Source: Tipula vernalis (lineage: Eukaryota; Arthropoda; Insecta; Diptera; Tipulidae). From it: a stretch of DNA of 64,000 bases. The translations under genes were made by a program, and so were the position numbers. Below, piece by piece: positions 1-11,300 of this stretch (position 1 is its first letter; the number at the start of each line of letters is the position of its first letter). The DNA lies in assembly GCA_958295665.1 (NCBI GenBank), contig OY282559.1, positions 270,022,347 through 270,086,346 of the forward strand, read 5' to 3'. Under the pieces are notes generated by a model. The model saw only the letters and a program-made list of their open reading frames with translations, made no database searches and was not told where the DNA came from.

Positions 1-2095
1 TCAAGGTCAGAAGGCTAAAGCAGATAACAACGACGGCCAAATTTTAAGAGATGTCTTGAAAAGCATAGAGGCTCTAAATAAAAAACTTGATGAGCAGCCT
101 GAGATAAATAAACCTATTTTGAGCAATTGAAGAACCTGGCATCATCTATACCTTAAGCAACTAGAAAATAAAGAATACATTTACAAACACTTAGAATAGT
201 AATTTGGAACGCGAATAGGCTGATCCAACACATCCCCGAGCTGGAAAAATTTTTACATTGCCAAAAATATATCAGCAATAAACAGTCCACCAAGACATTA
301 CTTGAAAAGGGAAGGTTTTGAAGAGCTGATTAAAAGCATGGGGCAATCAACGCAAAAAACACCTACTGGGGTTCAGAGTTACAACACTAAAAGAGAGGGA
401 GCTGTTCGATGCAGTAAAAATATTTAAATTTGACTTTCATTCTAGTAGCTCGCCAACTTACTGGCCAACAGATTTAAACAAAATACCGAATCTTATAGAT
501 TTTTATGTACCAAAAGGTATAGCTCATAACTACATATACTCGCAAGGACAAACTATGAAGAGCTTATTTCGGATCACTCTCCTGTTATTATGACAGTCAG
601 TGAAGCAAAATTAAAAAAGCAATCCCTGTAAGACTCTCTAATAAGAATAATAATTGTAACTTTTTTCGTGAACTGTTAGACCAAAACATCAATCTTCAAG
701 TACCAATAAGAAACACCATACTGTCGAAGAGGAAGTAGAGAGACTAATAGAAAATATAAAACAAACTGCGTGGCATAAGTACTCCATTCAGTTATGTAAA
801 TAGCATTGGTAGTAAAAATATTCCACTTGAAGTAAGAGAGCTTGTGGCAAAAAAACGAAAAGTACGAAAGCCTTGGCAAATGAATCGACATACAAAAAAT
901 AAAACTGTTCTTAAAACCTAAGTAAGAAACTGAAATCTCTCATCTTAACCGTTAAGAATGAAACAATAAGTACATAGCCGTCATAAGTCGTCAATCACTG
1001 ACCAAAAAGACTCTGAATACTCCTTATGGAAAGTAACGAAAGTACTTGAGAGACCAACAATTTAGACGGCACAATCAGAAATGATTATGTAAGATGGGCT
1101 AGAAGCAGTACACAAAAAGCTGATCTGTTTGCGAGGCATCTCGGAGAAACGTTTCAAACTTTACACAGGGACGCTGATAAAAATGTCAATCCAATGGACA
1201 AATCTGATAAACTTGAAATACAAACCGTAACCCTACATGAGCTAAAAGAGGAAGTTAAAAATCTAAATATGAGAAAAGCTCCTGAATAATTGGACAAATT
1301 ATTAAAGAACTACCAAATAAAGAGATACGCAAGCTTCTACATATAATCAATGCTGTGTTTAGACTATTATATGTTTCAATGTAGTGGAAGGAGGCAGAGG
1401 AAAGCTTGATCTTAAAGCCTAACAAAAAATGTAATGATAAAAAGTTGTTCAAGCCCATATCCATCCTCTCAAATGAAGAAAATTTCCGCAGAAGTATCAC
1501 AAGGTAACTCTATAACAACTTATGCTGTTGATACTGCAATTTTGGCAGTAGAGAACAATGTAGTAGAAGCTACAAATAAACTTCAAATATCGATTAATAA
1601 AGTCAGCATTACTAATAAAACCAGTTCTAAAAGAATCACAATCATAATCAACGCTAAACTAGTTAGTTAGGCGAATATGGCGAAATTTCTCATGCTAAGG
1701 TAAAATGGAAAGAACATATCAAATAGAAAAAGGAGAAGCTGAACATAAAGTCAAGTCAGTTATCCATACATAATAAATTGGTTCTGTACCGGCAAATTTT
1801 GAAGCTATTTTGGACTTACGGTATACATCTTTGGGGCTGTACCAAGAAAACGAATGTCAAGATGATACAGACATTCCAAAACAAAGTACTGCAGAACATT
1901 GTAATTGCACCGTGGTATATTAGAAATGAAGACCTCTACGTCAAATGAAGACTCTCTATGATTCACGTCTCTGACAGCATGAAAACATAGAGATTTGCCG
2001 TCTCCAAGCAACGTCACCTCTGAGTTACTGTTTTATAAGCTGTAAGTTATATTTAAATTATTATGATTACGAGTTTCAGAAGTACAGTTATTTTA
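1..2095 (+). pseudogene. Jockey-clade LINE relic (ORF1 tail, endonuclease, reverse transcriptase)
   Basis: Broken non-LTR retrotransposon read in shifting frames. About 1-130 encodes the tail of ORF1 (DVLKSIEALNKKLDEQ). From about 195 an endonuclease begins in typical Jockey style (IVIWNANRLIQHIPELEKFL) and continues through FHSSSSPTYWPTDLNKIPNL to a SDHSPVI motif near 570-595. The reverse transcriptase runs from about 1120 with FARHLGETFQ, an eroded version of the NMRKAPG box and PISILSNEEN. It then jumps near 1490 straight to YAVDTAIL, a damaged YADD box. The segment between, which should hold RT motifs A and B, is deleted. A post-RT stretch with KLFWTYGIHLWG lies at about 1795-1840. Stops and frameshifts are many, so it is dead. 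Clade assignment is from motif recognition only. Confidence 0.8.
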
Positions 2096-2153
2096 GAATT
2101 AGAATAGAAAATATAAAGGGCTGAAACCTCATGAGGTGATCAGAACTTCGGTC

Positions 2154-2515
2154 AATTCAATTCCTAAATCAATCCCTAACTGAACCTTTTAAGTAAGCTC
2201 AACCTCCAACTCAATTTACAACTAAGCCTCCAACTCAATCGTAGTCACCAAACTAACCGACATCGCAACCCTCAAATAAATAATTCCCCAACCCAGCAAC
2301 TCACTCAACCCCAATGCAAGCTAACTAAACCCTAAGTAAACTTTAGCTCAGCTTACCTCGAACCAAATCTCAACCGTTTGCTCTACTCGAAACTTGACGG
2401 CCAACCCAACCCCAAAATCAGTTTGATTCGCAAGCTGTATGCGTGTAAGAACTCAATTCAAATTACTCCCTAACCAAACTTCTCACTCAAATAAAACTCA
2501 AATTTAATTTAAACC
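2154..2515 (+). repeat. Degenerate CAACTCAA-type tract (family A module b)
   Basis: Cytosine-only strand asymmetry with recurring AACTCAA and CTCCAACTCAAT words and almost no G. The same kind of tract recurs at 35725-36550, 37780-39540 and 56400-56870, and on the opposite strand near 22220-22440. Confidence 0.7.
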
Positions 2516-2519
2516 CTAA

Positions 2520-3170
2520 TCATCATCAAACCATAATAGCAACATTATTCTATTATACCATCTTACCATCATGACTCTATATTATTAAACCATCATACAA
2601 TCATAATAACGTACCATAGTAACTTCGGACCATTACATCACCATACCATCGTAACATCGTACCATTGTCTTATCATGCCACCATATAATCATACCATCAT
2701 ACTGTCATGCCGTACCATCGTATCATCATGTCACCATATAATCATACCATCATACTGTCATGCCATGAGTCATCATACCATTCAACCGTCATACTATTAT
2801 ACTGTCATACCGTCGTACTATCACACCATGATTCTAGAGTAAATAACGTCATACCATCAAACGTGCTATCATATATACAATCATACCATCACAACATCAT
2901 AAAACAATACCAAACCATCATACCACTATATCATCATAATATCATACAATCATACCATCATATATATCATCTTACCATGATACGATCATACCGTCATACC
3001 ATCGTACCATTATACCATCGTACAATCATACCATCTTACCATCTCACCACTATACCATCATATCATCATACTGTCGTACCATCATACCATATCCTACCAT
3101 CAAACGATCGTACCATTATATCATCATGTCATCATACCATTATACCATTGTACCATCATACTAGCATACA
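2520..3170 (+). repeat. CATCATAC-type tandem array (family A module c)
   Basis: About 650 bp of degenerate CCATCATA/CCATTATA repeats. It keeps a long open frame only because of its composition. Matching arrays lie at 36560-37140 and 56860-57070. Confidence 0.85.
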
Positions 3171-3225
3171 GGTTTTACACTTCAAATTGAGCCTTTTACA
3201 TTTCAAATTGAACCTTTAGCAAATT

Positions 3226-4010
3226 ATATGATTGGCCAACTAGGATGAAGCTTGGCTATTCCTTAACTGATTATTATTAAATTTGACCTGTGCTTGGCGG
3301 TGAACTTGGCTATTTCTTAACGGATTTTAGTGAAATTTAACATCCGCGATGGAAATGGAATTCTAAAATGATTTTTAGATAAAGTTCTGGAATATGGCCT
3401 AATAATTATTTTTAGACGAGGTTGTGAGAAATATGTCAATATGGCTTCTACAAAGTTTTCTGTTTAGGTTTCTGTGAATCATGCAGCTGTTGAGGTTGCT
3501 TTGAGACAGCGTAAACGTACTACTTCAATTGCTCAACAATCAATATTATCTCTGTAATAAAGTTTCGGTTAGAAATTTTTCTTGCCAATCTTTCGCTTTA
3601 AGCTTTGGGTTCTTTTTTCTGAGTATGTATTTGCTGTTAGAGGGGGAAGTTTAGAAAATATAATGTGTGGTTGACACGCGCCGCAGTATTGAAACTACTA
3701 ACGGTATTGTAGAGTTTCGGAATTAGAAATATTATTTTAAATCCTCATTCCCAATCTCGAATTTCATTATAATTAATTAAGGAATAGCAAAGTTCCAACA
3801 TAGTGGGCCATATTCCAGAACTTTGTCTAAAAATCGTTTTAGAATCCCATTTTCAACGTGCAAGCCAAATTTCATCATAGTCAGTTAAAAAATAGGCAAG
3901 CTATCCCCTATACTTGGTAATATACCAGATCTTTATCCAAAAATAATTTTAGAATCCTACTATCATCGTAGATGTTAAATTTCAATAAAATCCGTTAAAG
4001 GTTTAATTTG
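3226..4010. repeat. Inverted ~105-bp unit arrays around a unique core
   Basis: Units of roughly 105 bp carry the words GGATGGAACTTGGCTATT, TTCTAAAATGATTTTTAGAT and TTCTGGAATATGGCC. To the left of 3560 they read forward. From about 3750 they read as the reverse complement (GGGCCATATTCCAGAACTTT). The 3560-3745 core is not repetitive and is found again, inverted, at 23440-23625. Confidence 0.75.
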
Positions 4011-4768
4011 AAATGAATAAGGTTCAATTTGACGTTTGACATATGATTAACAGTGACCTTATCTTATACAATATTTGTGTAAAGGTTGGTTGAAGTCGGA
4101 CAAGGCGTGTGGATTTGTTTAAATATCATACACATATGCAGTTATTTATTTAAACACTCACTTTTATATATAATATATAGATTGCTAACTGTTCACTAAA
4201 CACTAATCCAACCCCAACGCCCAATTCAACCCGCAAACGGCCCTTAGCCGAACCCTCATCCCAACCGCAAACTCTCTTTCAACTGATCCTTAAACCTGCA
4301 TATATGAAAAATTTAGCATCTGCTCACTATGTCTAAATCTAACACCAACTCAACTCCAGCTCAACCCGCAAATTGACCCCTAGCTTAACCTTCAACTCAA
4401 TGCCCCTATTATTGTTCAAACCAGCATATATAAAAAATTGGTAAATAGTTCTACATGTAACCAGGGGTTTTTGGGTTAATTTGTATGGCAGGTACCCGAC
4501 GCTCTTGACATAAAGGTTCAAAAGCTTTTCTCCGCCTTGACCATAGAAACAGACTAACGAAAAAAATTCTAAATCGTACAAGTCGTTCTCGAGATACCAT
4601 GGGTAAAGACATCCAGACATCCAGACACATCCAGACGTCCAGACAGAGGACATACATTTTTTTTTTGTTGCTTTTTGAGACTCAGAGATTTTCAAAACTT
4701 TGAGAAAAGTGGTTTTGGACCAACCAAATTTTTGGTCATTTTTGACAGGTCTTTTTACACCGAAGTAA

Positions 4769-5639
4769 CATATCATCATTGTGTTACTAACTATTGGTTA
4801 TACGTAGGTGTCTGTGACCGTGTTAATTTCTATCATTACTAACTAAACCTCTCCAAATCCTCTTTATATTTTGTGTAACAGGGTGTTTTGTGGGACCAAT
4901 CAAGGCTGTTTAATTTGCCAAATAAATTTCCAAAAGTTTGGCGCGCAATAGTTACAGTAAAAGTTGGTTTGTTAATATAAAGCAAATTTTATTATTTAAT
5001 TAATAATGATGTAATCGTTTCGTAATTATTTATGATTAATTCTAATTGTTGGTATTGTAAAAATACTTGTTCGTTATGGGCGGTATAATTATATATTCAT
5101 GTCATATAAATGTTTAATTCTGTATCGCGTTTTAAGAGTCGAAACAAAACATTTGTTTATCGGACTAAAACATTTAAATATTTTATTGTTTTTGAATAAG
5201 TTTGAATCAAAAGATTCAAAAGTATTGATAAGCTCTATAGCAACTTTTGTATATGTTTTATAATTATAGATAATGTATATTTGTTATGCAATTATATATT
5301 GTAATCGTCAATTGAATGACGAACGTTTTACTTTAATTGGTACTTTTTTTACAAGCTTTTATTAAACTTGCGTGTTTGTTGCGGTCAAATTTTGTAATCC
5401 GTATTTGTCCACTTCCCGACAAATTAACGATTCGAAATTTCCATATGCACCCAGAATTGGTAACAATACCGTTTCATGGATTTTTTTCAGACATTTCACA
5501 TTTTGAGTTACTGTCAAATATTGAAAATATTTATTATTATAGGCTTATATGACAAGCAGGTTCCATTTTAGATGGTGCTGTATAAAATTAACAAATTCAT
5601 AATAAATGTTTTTTGAACAACTCACTCGAAATGTGAAAA
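4769..5639. other. AT-rich stretch, nothing recognised
   Basis: No supported gene, terminal repeat or array. A 71-codon open frame at 5337-5552 matches nothing I recognise and is probably chance. Confidence 0.6.
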
Positions 5640-6330
5640 TCGAAAGAATAAAAAATTTTGTCAAGTGCAATAACAAGTTTCACCGATGGCACTATGCTGT
5701 TAAAGTTATTGTTGCAAAACGGAATACGGAGAAAACCTGAACACAATCCTTAATTTCTAAGAGTAACATAAACGCCTAACTTTCCAAGCAACTCCAGGCA
5801 ATCAACCTTCACAGAACACAGAATGTCACGACTAACTCGGCGCAGGACTATAGATTTTGTAAATTTAGCAATAAAACCACATAACTGTAGCATACAGAGA
5901 AGAACATGTATGGATCGTGAAATTCTCTAATTTGTCTTTTTATTAATTTTAACATAGAATATGCCCTACTAATTATGTAATCAATGTATTTATTGAGATT
6001 TATGTTACTTAAAAAAATTAATCCAATATCTTGAGTGTCACACACTCGACTTGTTCATTGTTCCTCCATTGATCAGATGTTATAGTTCTTGTGGCACACG
6101 TCACGGTGAACATTTATTAGTATTCAAAGACAACTTATTCAACACTAACCAATTACAAAATATGTCAAGATCATGTTTCAGGGTGAAGTCAGTGTCAATA
6201 AAGGTATGAATGTTGGCAAATATTTTCAGATTATCTGCTTATAAAAATATCTACAATAACCGAAACACTGAATCTCGACATTAATAAAGATTATAAAAAG
6301 TATTGGTCCCAGGTGGCTATCTTAAGGAGC
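5640..6330 (-). pseudogene. LINE reverse transcriptase relic
   Basis: On the minus strand, segments read as a Jockey/CR1-like RT. There is an eroded PPGT/GPILFN-like patch near 6300. An ADNLKIFANIHTFID segment at about 6190-6240 is the catalytic YADD box changed to ADN after a stop. DLDIFCNWLVLNKLSLNTNK lies near 6130-6180. The longest intact piece (5848-6045) has NLNKYIDYIISRAYSMLKLI and REFHDPYMFFS, as in the region just after RT in such elements. Frameshifts near 6090 and several stops show it is dead. The 5' boundary and clade are uncertain. Confidence 0.7.
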
Positions 6331-6640
6331 AACAGACGGCACGTTACACAAGAATGAACGAATTATACCCACAATCTTTACGTATTGCTTAAGTGAGCAT
6401 AGATTATGATGCAATCCAAGCAACTGGAATAAGAGGCAACTGGAATACGGCTTTGAGAAAATCGTGGTAAAATACAGCATTAAATACATGGCTAACCATG
6501 TTAGTACACATTAATCGCTAAGACGTAGGCGCTAGACACGGAATTATTGAAGTTATTAAAAGACAACATCACTTCATTGGTTTTTAAACGACAGCCGTTG
6601 CCCTTTGATTCGCCACAGTTTATATATTGTGATATGTAAA
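6331..6640. other. Gap without recognised feature
   Basis: Non-coding in all frames I checked. It may hold more of the eroded LINE to its left, but no motif can be named. Confidence 0.4.
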
Positions 6641-6644
6641 GTAG

Positions 6645-6665
6645 TAGGTTAGGTTAGGTTAGGTT
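6645..6665 (-). repeat. (AACCT)4 / (TTAGG)4 tail
   Basis: On the plus strand TAGGT repeats about four times, just downstream of the LINE 3' UTR. It is the same pentamer as the common insect telomere repeat. Its position fits a LINE 3' microsatellite tail better than a telomere remnant. Confidence 0.7.
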
Positions 6666-6738
6666 GGAGTGGCTGCTTACGCACACTTAGACTGGTGACG
6701 GTCTATTGTGATACCACAGGATGTATCCCCTTTTACCC

Positions 6739-8883
6739 CTATTGGAACCATTTCGAGCTACTTATGTAGCGTAAGACGTCCCGCACTTTATTGTTTTCGA
6801 GATCCGAGAGGCAGTCCATCCTAAACTTACCTAAGTGTTTGTGCCTTCTGAGAGCCAATGCTGGACACGAGCAAAGAAAGTGGACCAACGTCTCTTCCTC
6901 CTCTTCGTCCAAGCAGCTTCTGCAGAAGTCATTTACCTCCAGACCCAGCCTTCTTGCATGTTCTCCAAAAAGGCAGTGTCCGGTGAGAATTCCTACGACC
7001 GTTCTTAATTCATGTCTGCGTAAGGATATTAATGCTCTAGTGCGCCCCAAGTCCAGCTTTGGCCAACCTTGTCTTTCAACTCTACAGGTGAGGGTGTTAG
7101 ACCACCTTCCCCCCGCTGAGGATAGCGCCTGCTTCCCAAGTGCTTGTCTCAGCGCTGTAATAGGCCTTCCCAGACTTCCCCTTTCCGGTTGCAGCTGGAG
7201 AGTCGTACCATGCCTAGCAAGTTCATCTGCCCTGCAGTTCCCCATGACGCCCGAGTGACCTGGGACCCAGACTACCTGGATATTGAAATGCTCACCCATC
7301 TCATTTAGAGATGAGTGACAACTTAACGCCACCCGTGGTGCCAAAGACACCGATTATAACGACCGGATCGCCGCTTGACTGTCCACATAGATTGTGATAT
7401 CGTCTGAGGATAACACATTATGCTTCAACCACGTCATGACCTCCTCAATCGCTACGACTTCAGCTTGGTACACGCTGCAGTAATCAGGGAGACGAATAGA
7501 AATGTTTACATTTAATTTGTCACAGAATACTCCAGCTCCTACTTTGCCGTCTAGCTTGGATCCATCTGTGAAGAATTGCAACGCTTTGGTTTCTGATAAC
7601 GGTCTATTCCTCCAGGATTCCCTTGAAGGGAAGGAGGTCCGAAATCGCTTCTCGAAGCGTAGAGTAGGTTTAATGAAGTCAAGATTCGCCAGCTCATCCT
7701 TCAACGATCTAACAATAGTAGAGTGTCCTATACTAAGACACCTCCACTGAGAGACGGCTGCAAGTCGTAAAGCCGTATTTGCCGCCATCTGTTTGCCAAA
7801 AACGTCGACCGGAAGAAGGTGCAACATAACCTCTAAGGCACTTGTCGGTGTCGACCTCAATGCCCCGCTAACAAGCATACAGGCTGTTCTTTGCACTCGC
7901 AATCATACTTTTATAAGTTACCTTGTCCAGAGCTAGCCACCAAACCCCCACCCCGTACATGAGTACAGGTCTCACTACAGCGGTGTAGAGCCAGTGTACC
8001 AGCTCCGGCTTCAGACCCCATCTATGACCAATGGCGTTCCTACAGGAGTACAAAGCAATAGTAGCTTTGTTTATTCTCTCCAACATGTTGGGCTTCCAAC
8101 TAAGCTTACTGTTCAAGATAATGCCCAGATATCTAGCTCTGTCAGTAAAAGCAAGTCTCGTGCTATTTAAGGTAGGAGGGACAACTACCGGGATTTTGTA
8201 TTTCTTAGTAAAGAGTACCAGCTCTATCTTGGACGGGTTAATACCAAGCCCACATTTGCCAGCCCATTTCGTAACGATGGTAAGCGCATTCTGCAATACG
8301 TCTACAATCGTGCCCAGGAATTTCCCGGTAACAGCTAAAGTTACGTCATCTGCGTAAGCGATAACTTCAATACCCTCTCTCTCCAATTCAAGTAGTAACC
8401 CGTTTACCACTATGTTCCAGAGAAGAGGGGACAGAACCCCCCCCCTTTCCTCTGCGGGGTTCCCCTAGTTACTCGCCTCTTGATGGTGGAGTCCCCCAAC
8501 TTCGAGCTAACAATCCTGCTTCCCAGCATATAATTGATTAACCCTATCAGAGGAACGTTCACCTCCAAAAATGACAATCCCTCCTTGATTGCCTCCGCTT
8601 TCACATTATTAAAGGCGCCTTCTATATCCAGGAAGGCCGCCAAACAGAATTCCTTCGAACTAATCGATTTCTCAATCGTACACACCAAGGCGTGCCGAGC
8701 AGTGTCCACAGATCTACCCTTTGTGTACGCATGCTGAGACGATGCCCACTTCCTGGCACCTATTTTATCTCTGATGTATACATCCAGCAGCCTTTCCAAG
8801 GTTTTCAAAAGAAAGGATGATAGAGTTATTGGTCTTAGGTCCTTAGGATAGACATGTGGGCTTTTTCCCGCTTTTCTGGTCAC
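6739..8883 (-). pseudogene. LOA-like pol: partial RT and RNase H
   Basis: The reading starts mid-RT (PKDLRPITLSSFLLKTLERL) and has motif A as AFLDIEGAFNNV. A frameshift in the C-rich run near 8439-8450 destroys the GTPQGG-type motif B. Motif C (AYADDVTLAV) is intact near 8355. After a frame change near 7870-7900 comes RNase H: FFTDGSKLDGKVGAGVF, YQAEVVAIEEV and IYVDSQAAIRSL supply the D-E-D residues, and VVWVPGHSGVMGNCRADELA the final His/Asp. One in-frame TAA at 7354-7356 separates the last two RNase H motifs. A cysteine/histidine cluster (DFCRSCLDEE...HFLCSCPAL) ends the protein at 6739. Not functional. Confidence 0.85.
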
Positions 8884-8887
8884 ACCT

Positions 8888-9570
8888 CCCCTACTTTGGC
8901 TATAGCTTTTTTATAAAGATCCACAGATCTAGAGTACGAGCATGCAGTCATCTTCACACGCCCTTGATACTATCCCGCATCTCTGCAGGATGGGGGCGGT
9001 CCCGGGTTTTCACCAGGACCTTTAAAAAGACGAGGTTGAGTGCATTATACACCAACCTCCATTTTTCCTCCGTGATGCTCCCATCTTCTTGACTTTCGTC
9101 AATAACGGCTAGCATCAACACATGCTTCCTCAGGACATCGCTGAACAGCTTTGTCCCTGAGTTGGAGCTCGGCTTCTTTTCAGTCAACTTGGCCCGCTTG
9201 CTGTTGACTACTTCCACCTCGTCCTGGGACCGCTGTCTTTTCGACACTAGGTCCCTTTCCTAGCTTCCGCAGCCCACAGTGCTCCTTGCCCTACTGATGT
9301 TCTTTGCTCTTCCGTAAGCTGCCCCTCGGGGGTCTCAGCCCACTTCTCGAGAATGCGGAATGCCGAGCGGCGATTCCTGTATCGCCTTTTCGCCGGAGGA
9401 ATGTCTCTCGTCCGACTCCCCTGTGCTGCGTTCGTACCGCTAACTCCCGGGACTTGTGCCCTAGAGTCAACCACCTTTGCAACCTTAGAAGCCCCACTTG
9501 TCTGGTTCGAGGTACCTCCCTTTGCTGATACCGGCTTTTGAGGAGAGCCGGCGCCCTTTGTTTTTATGTT
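8888..9570 (-). pseudogene. LOA-like gag
   Basis: ORF1 of the same LINE. The N-terminal half (about 9565-9247) has KRRYRNRRSAFRILEKWAET and PEGQLTEEQRTS. A single frameshift near 9245-9250 moves to the frame with MSKRQRSQDEVEVVNSKRAK, a bipartite basic patch, and LVYNALNLVFLKVLV. Another shift near 8950 leads to SVDLYKKAIAKVGEV, the expected C-terminal part. At about 8888 the gag frame runs directly into RT sequence, so everything from the gag end through the endonuclease to early RT was deleted in one event. No clear ATG is left; ATA stands near 9565. Confidence 0.7.
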
Positions 9571-9790
9571 ATTCGATCTTTCGCAGAGATCCGTATACGC
9601 AGGTAAGGCTAATTACAACTAGAGGTCGCCAGGTATCCAGAGGTCTCCGTTAGCGACTGGGCTTTGTTAAATGGGCCACCAGCCTAGTTGACCATCAGCA
9701 CGGGTCGCTTAACACCTTAATCCAGCCCATTCGGCTCGCTAGCACTCCGGCCCCCTACACCCCCTTTCCTCCGCCCACATTTTCTCCCCC

Positions 9791-10212
9791 ATTCACCTAT
9801 TCACATGGAGAGCCCAATCCAATGGGATCCATTCCATTCCCCGGATAACCCGTTTATAGGGTACCCTCACTCATCACCCGCGGAGACTCCGGAGGTGCAG
9901 AGAGGACGTGACGCCCAGTCCGCCGTGATTATTGGTCGATGGTTTTCTGGCGCCATCTGTTCGCCTTTCCATGCTGGGCATCATAGGCACTCAGAATTTG
10001 ATGAACTGAGGTTAACTACTCCCCAGTTCCCTGAGACTCTCCCACCAGGTGGACTGCGGTTGGGGGCGGCTTATTTAATTCACCGCTAACCTACCTATCG
10101 ATAGGTCGTCTACTATGCACCACCTGTGACACCCCCGATAGCTGCAGTACGCCACGGGATGTAAAGTAGTAAGGCTAGACCATTTATACCAAGTAAATTC
10201 AGGAAAAAAGTC
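9791..10212. other. GC-rich stretch of unknown origin
   Basis: It lies between the LINE leader and a gypsy integrase relic. A 94-codon open frame at 9805-10089 (MESPIQWDPFHSPDNPFIGY...) matches no family I know, and its composition alone could keep it open. A perfect 14-bp palindrome ACCTATCGATAGGT lies at 10093-10106. The region could be leader or LTR sequence of the gypsy relic. Confidence 0.35.
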
Positions 10213-11300
10213 TTCGAAATGTTGCATAATTTATCGCACCCGGGCATTAAGGCCTCCGTTAAATTATTGGCAGATAAGGTGGTATGGCCCACCATGAATA
10301 AAGACATCCGCGCCATGGCACGGGGTTGTATCGCATGCCAAAAATCGAAAATAGCCAGGCATACCAAATCACCATTAGGAAATTTCGATCCTGTGGTAAA
10401 TCGTTTCGCAGAGGTGCACTTGGACATCGTCGGTCCATTGCCTATATAGGATAATCATAGATACTGCATTACTCTAATTGATAGGTACACAAGGTAGGCC
10501 AAAGCTATACCAGTACCAGACATTACAGCAACAACCGTAGCTTTCGCAGTCTATTCGGGGTGGGTAGCGCGTTTTGGAGTACCTTCATGCATAGTAACGG
10601 ACCAGGGAGCACAGTTTGAGTCCCTGTTGTTTTCCGAATTGTCCACCTTATTAGGTTTCGAACATAAGCGAACCACGTCATATAACCCTAAATGCAATGG
10701 CATGTTGGAACGGTCGCATCGGTCACTAAAGGCGTCCATCATGTGCCATAACCGACCAGACTGAACTCGGATATTGCCCTCAGTATTGTTGGGCTTACGA
10801 ACAGTGTTCCGCGAGGAGTTGCAGACTTCATCGGCGCCGGGCCAGTTCCTGGAAGTCGGTATAGACCCGTATATCCTCAGTCTGATTTTGTTAAGGGGTT
10901 GAAGCCTCATTTTGATGAACTACGTCCGAAATCGGCCACGCGCCATTGTACCGAGCAGCCATTTATTAGTCAGGATTTACGTACGTGCCCGCAGGTGTTC
11001 CTAATGACCGATGCATTACGCAGGTCGTTGCAACCTCCTTATACTGGTCCGTATCGCATAATTCAGGGCCACGACAAGTTTTACGACATCGACTGTGATG
11101 GTAGAAGCACTAGAATTTCGTTAGACCGTCTTAAACCGTGCTATAGAGAGGGGGAAGAAGTTGGCGATTTTATGCAGGAACCGATCCCTGTGAATCACGA
11201 GCAACGGAGTCGAGTGTCGAGGTCACCGCGCCCAAACAGGTAGTGTCGCAGAAAGTCACGTTCAACGTCGATCCATCAGATGATTTACAATCTGGAGCGA
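10213..11300 (+). pseudogene. Ty3/gypsy integrase relic
   Basis: The first frame (10219-10449) has the zinc-binding end of integrase, HPGIKASVKLL...GCIACQKSK, then HLDIVGPLPI with the first catalytic Asp. After stops the core continues: TLIDRYTR near 10470, FGVPSCIVTDQGAQFES (second Asp) near 10590, and YNPKCNGMLERSHRSLK (catalytic Glu) near 10690. An LPSVLLGLRT-type segment follows at about 10775. The C-terminal part (10899-11243) includes PPYTGPYRIIQGHDKFYDID and RISLDRLKPCY, as in gypsy chromodomain-less tails. At least four stops or shifts. CsRn1-like elements are the closest in style, but this is a guess. Confidence 0.75.

Larger units (their letters stand above)
2108..4768 (+). repeat. 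Family A composite repeat, copy 1
   Basis: The most complete uninterrupted copy of a repeat seen at least four times here. Module order: (a) left end with CCTCATGAGG and ACTTCGGTC (2145-2153); (b) CAACTC-rich tract; (c) CATCATAC array; (d) short TTTCAAATTGAACC spacer; (e) ~105-bp units facing one way, a unique core (3560-3745), then units facing the other way; (f) a block near 4049-4140 ending in TTTGTTTAAATATCATACAC; (g) a second CAACTC tract; (h) a conserved ~330-bp right end with CATCCAGA subrepeats, ending ACCGAAGT (4759-4766). The two ends are inverted complements of each other. No plausible protein is encoded; the open frames inside are repeat artefacts. Family membership in a known class is not established. 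Confidence 0.75.
6641..9790 (-). mobile_element. LOA-like LINE, internally deleted
   Basis: A non-LTR retrotransposon on the minus strand. In its own direction it runs from a GC-rich leader (about 9790-9570) through gag (9570-8888), partial RT, RNase H and a short 3' UTR to a tail of pentamers at 6645-6665. The order gag, RT, RNase H and the gag sequence style match the LOA clade of insect LINEs. The whole endonuclease and the first part of RT are missing. The region is more GC-rich than its surroundings. Confidence 0.75.

Noticed and set aside
2707..3219. 170-codon open frame rich in Tyr, His and Ser
   Set aside because: It is the CATCATAC array read as codons; the repeat unit keeps stops out. 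The same effect gives the frame at 36890-37165.
4339..4779. 146-codon minus-strand open frame
   Set aside because: It runs across family A modules g and h; the other copies have stops in this frame, so it is not conserved as protein.
6645..6665. Telomere or interstitial telomere array
   Set aside because: Only four units, placed exactly at a LINE 3' end.
6791..9541. Plus-strand open frames across the LOA-like LINE
   Set aside because: They mirror the minus-strand gag, RT and RNase H frames, which carry the recognisable motifs.
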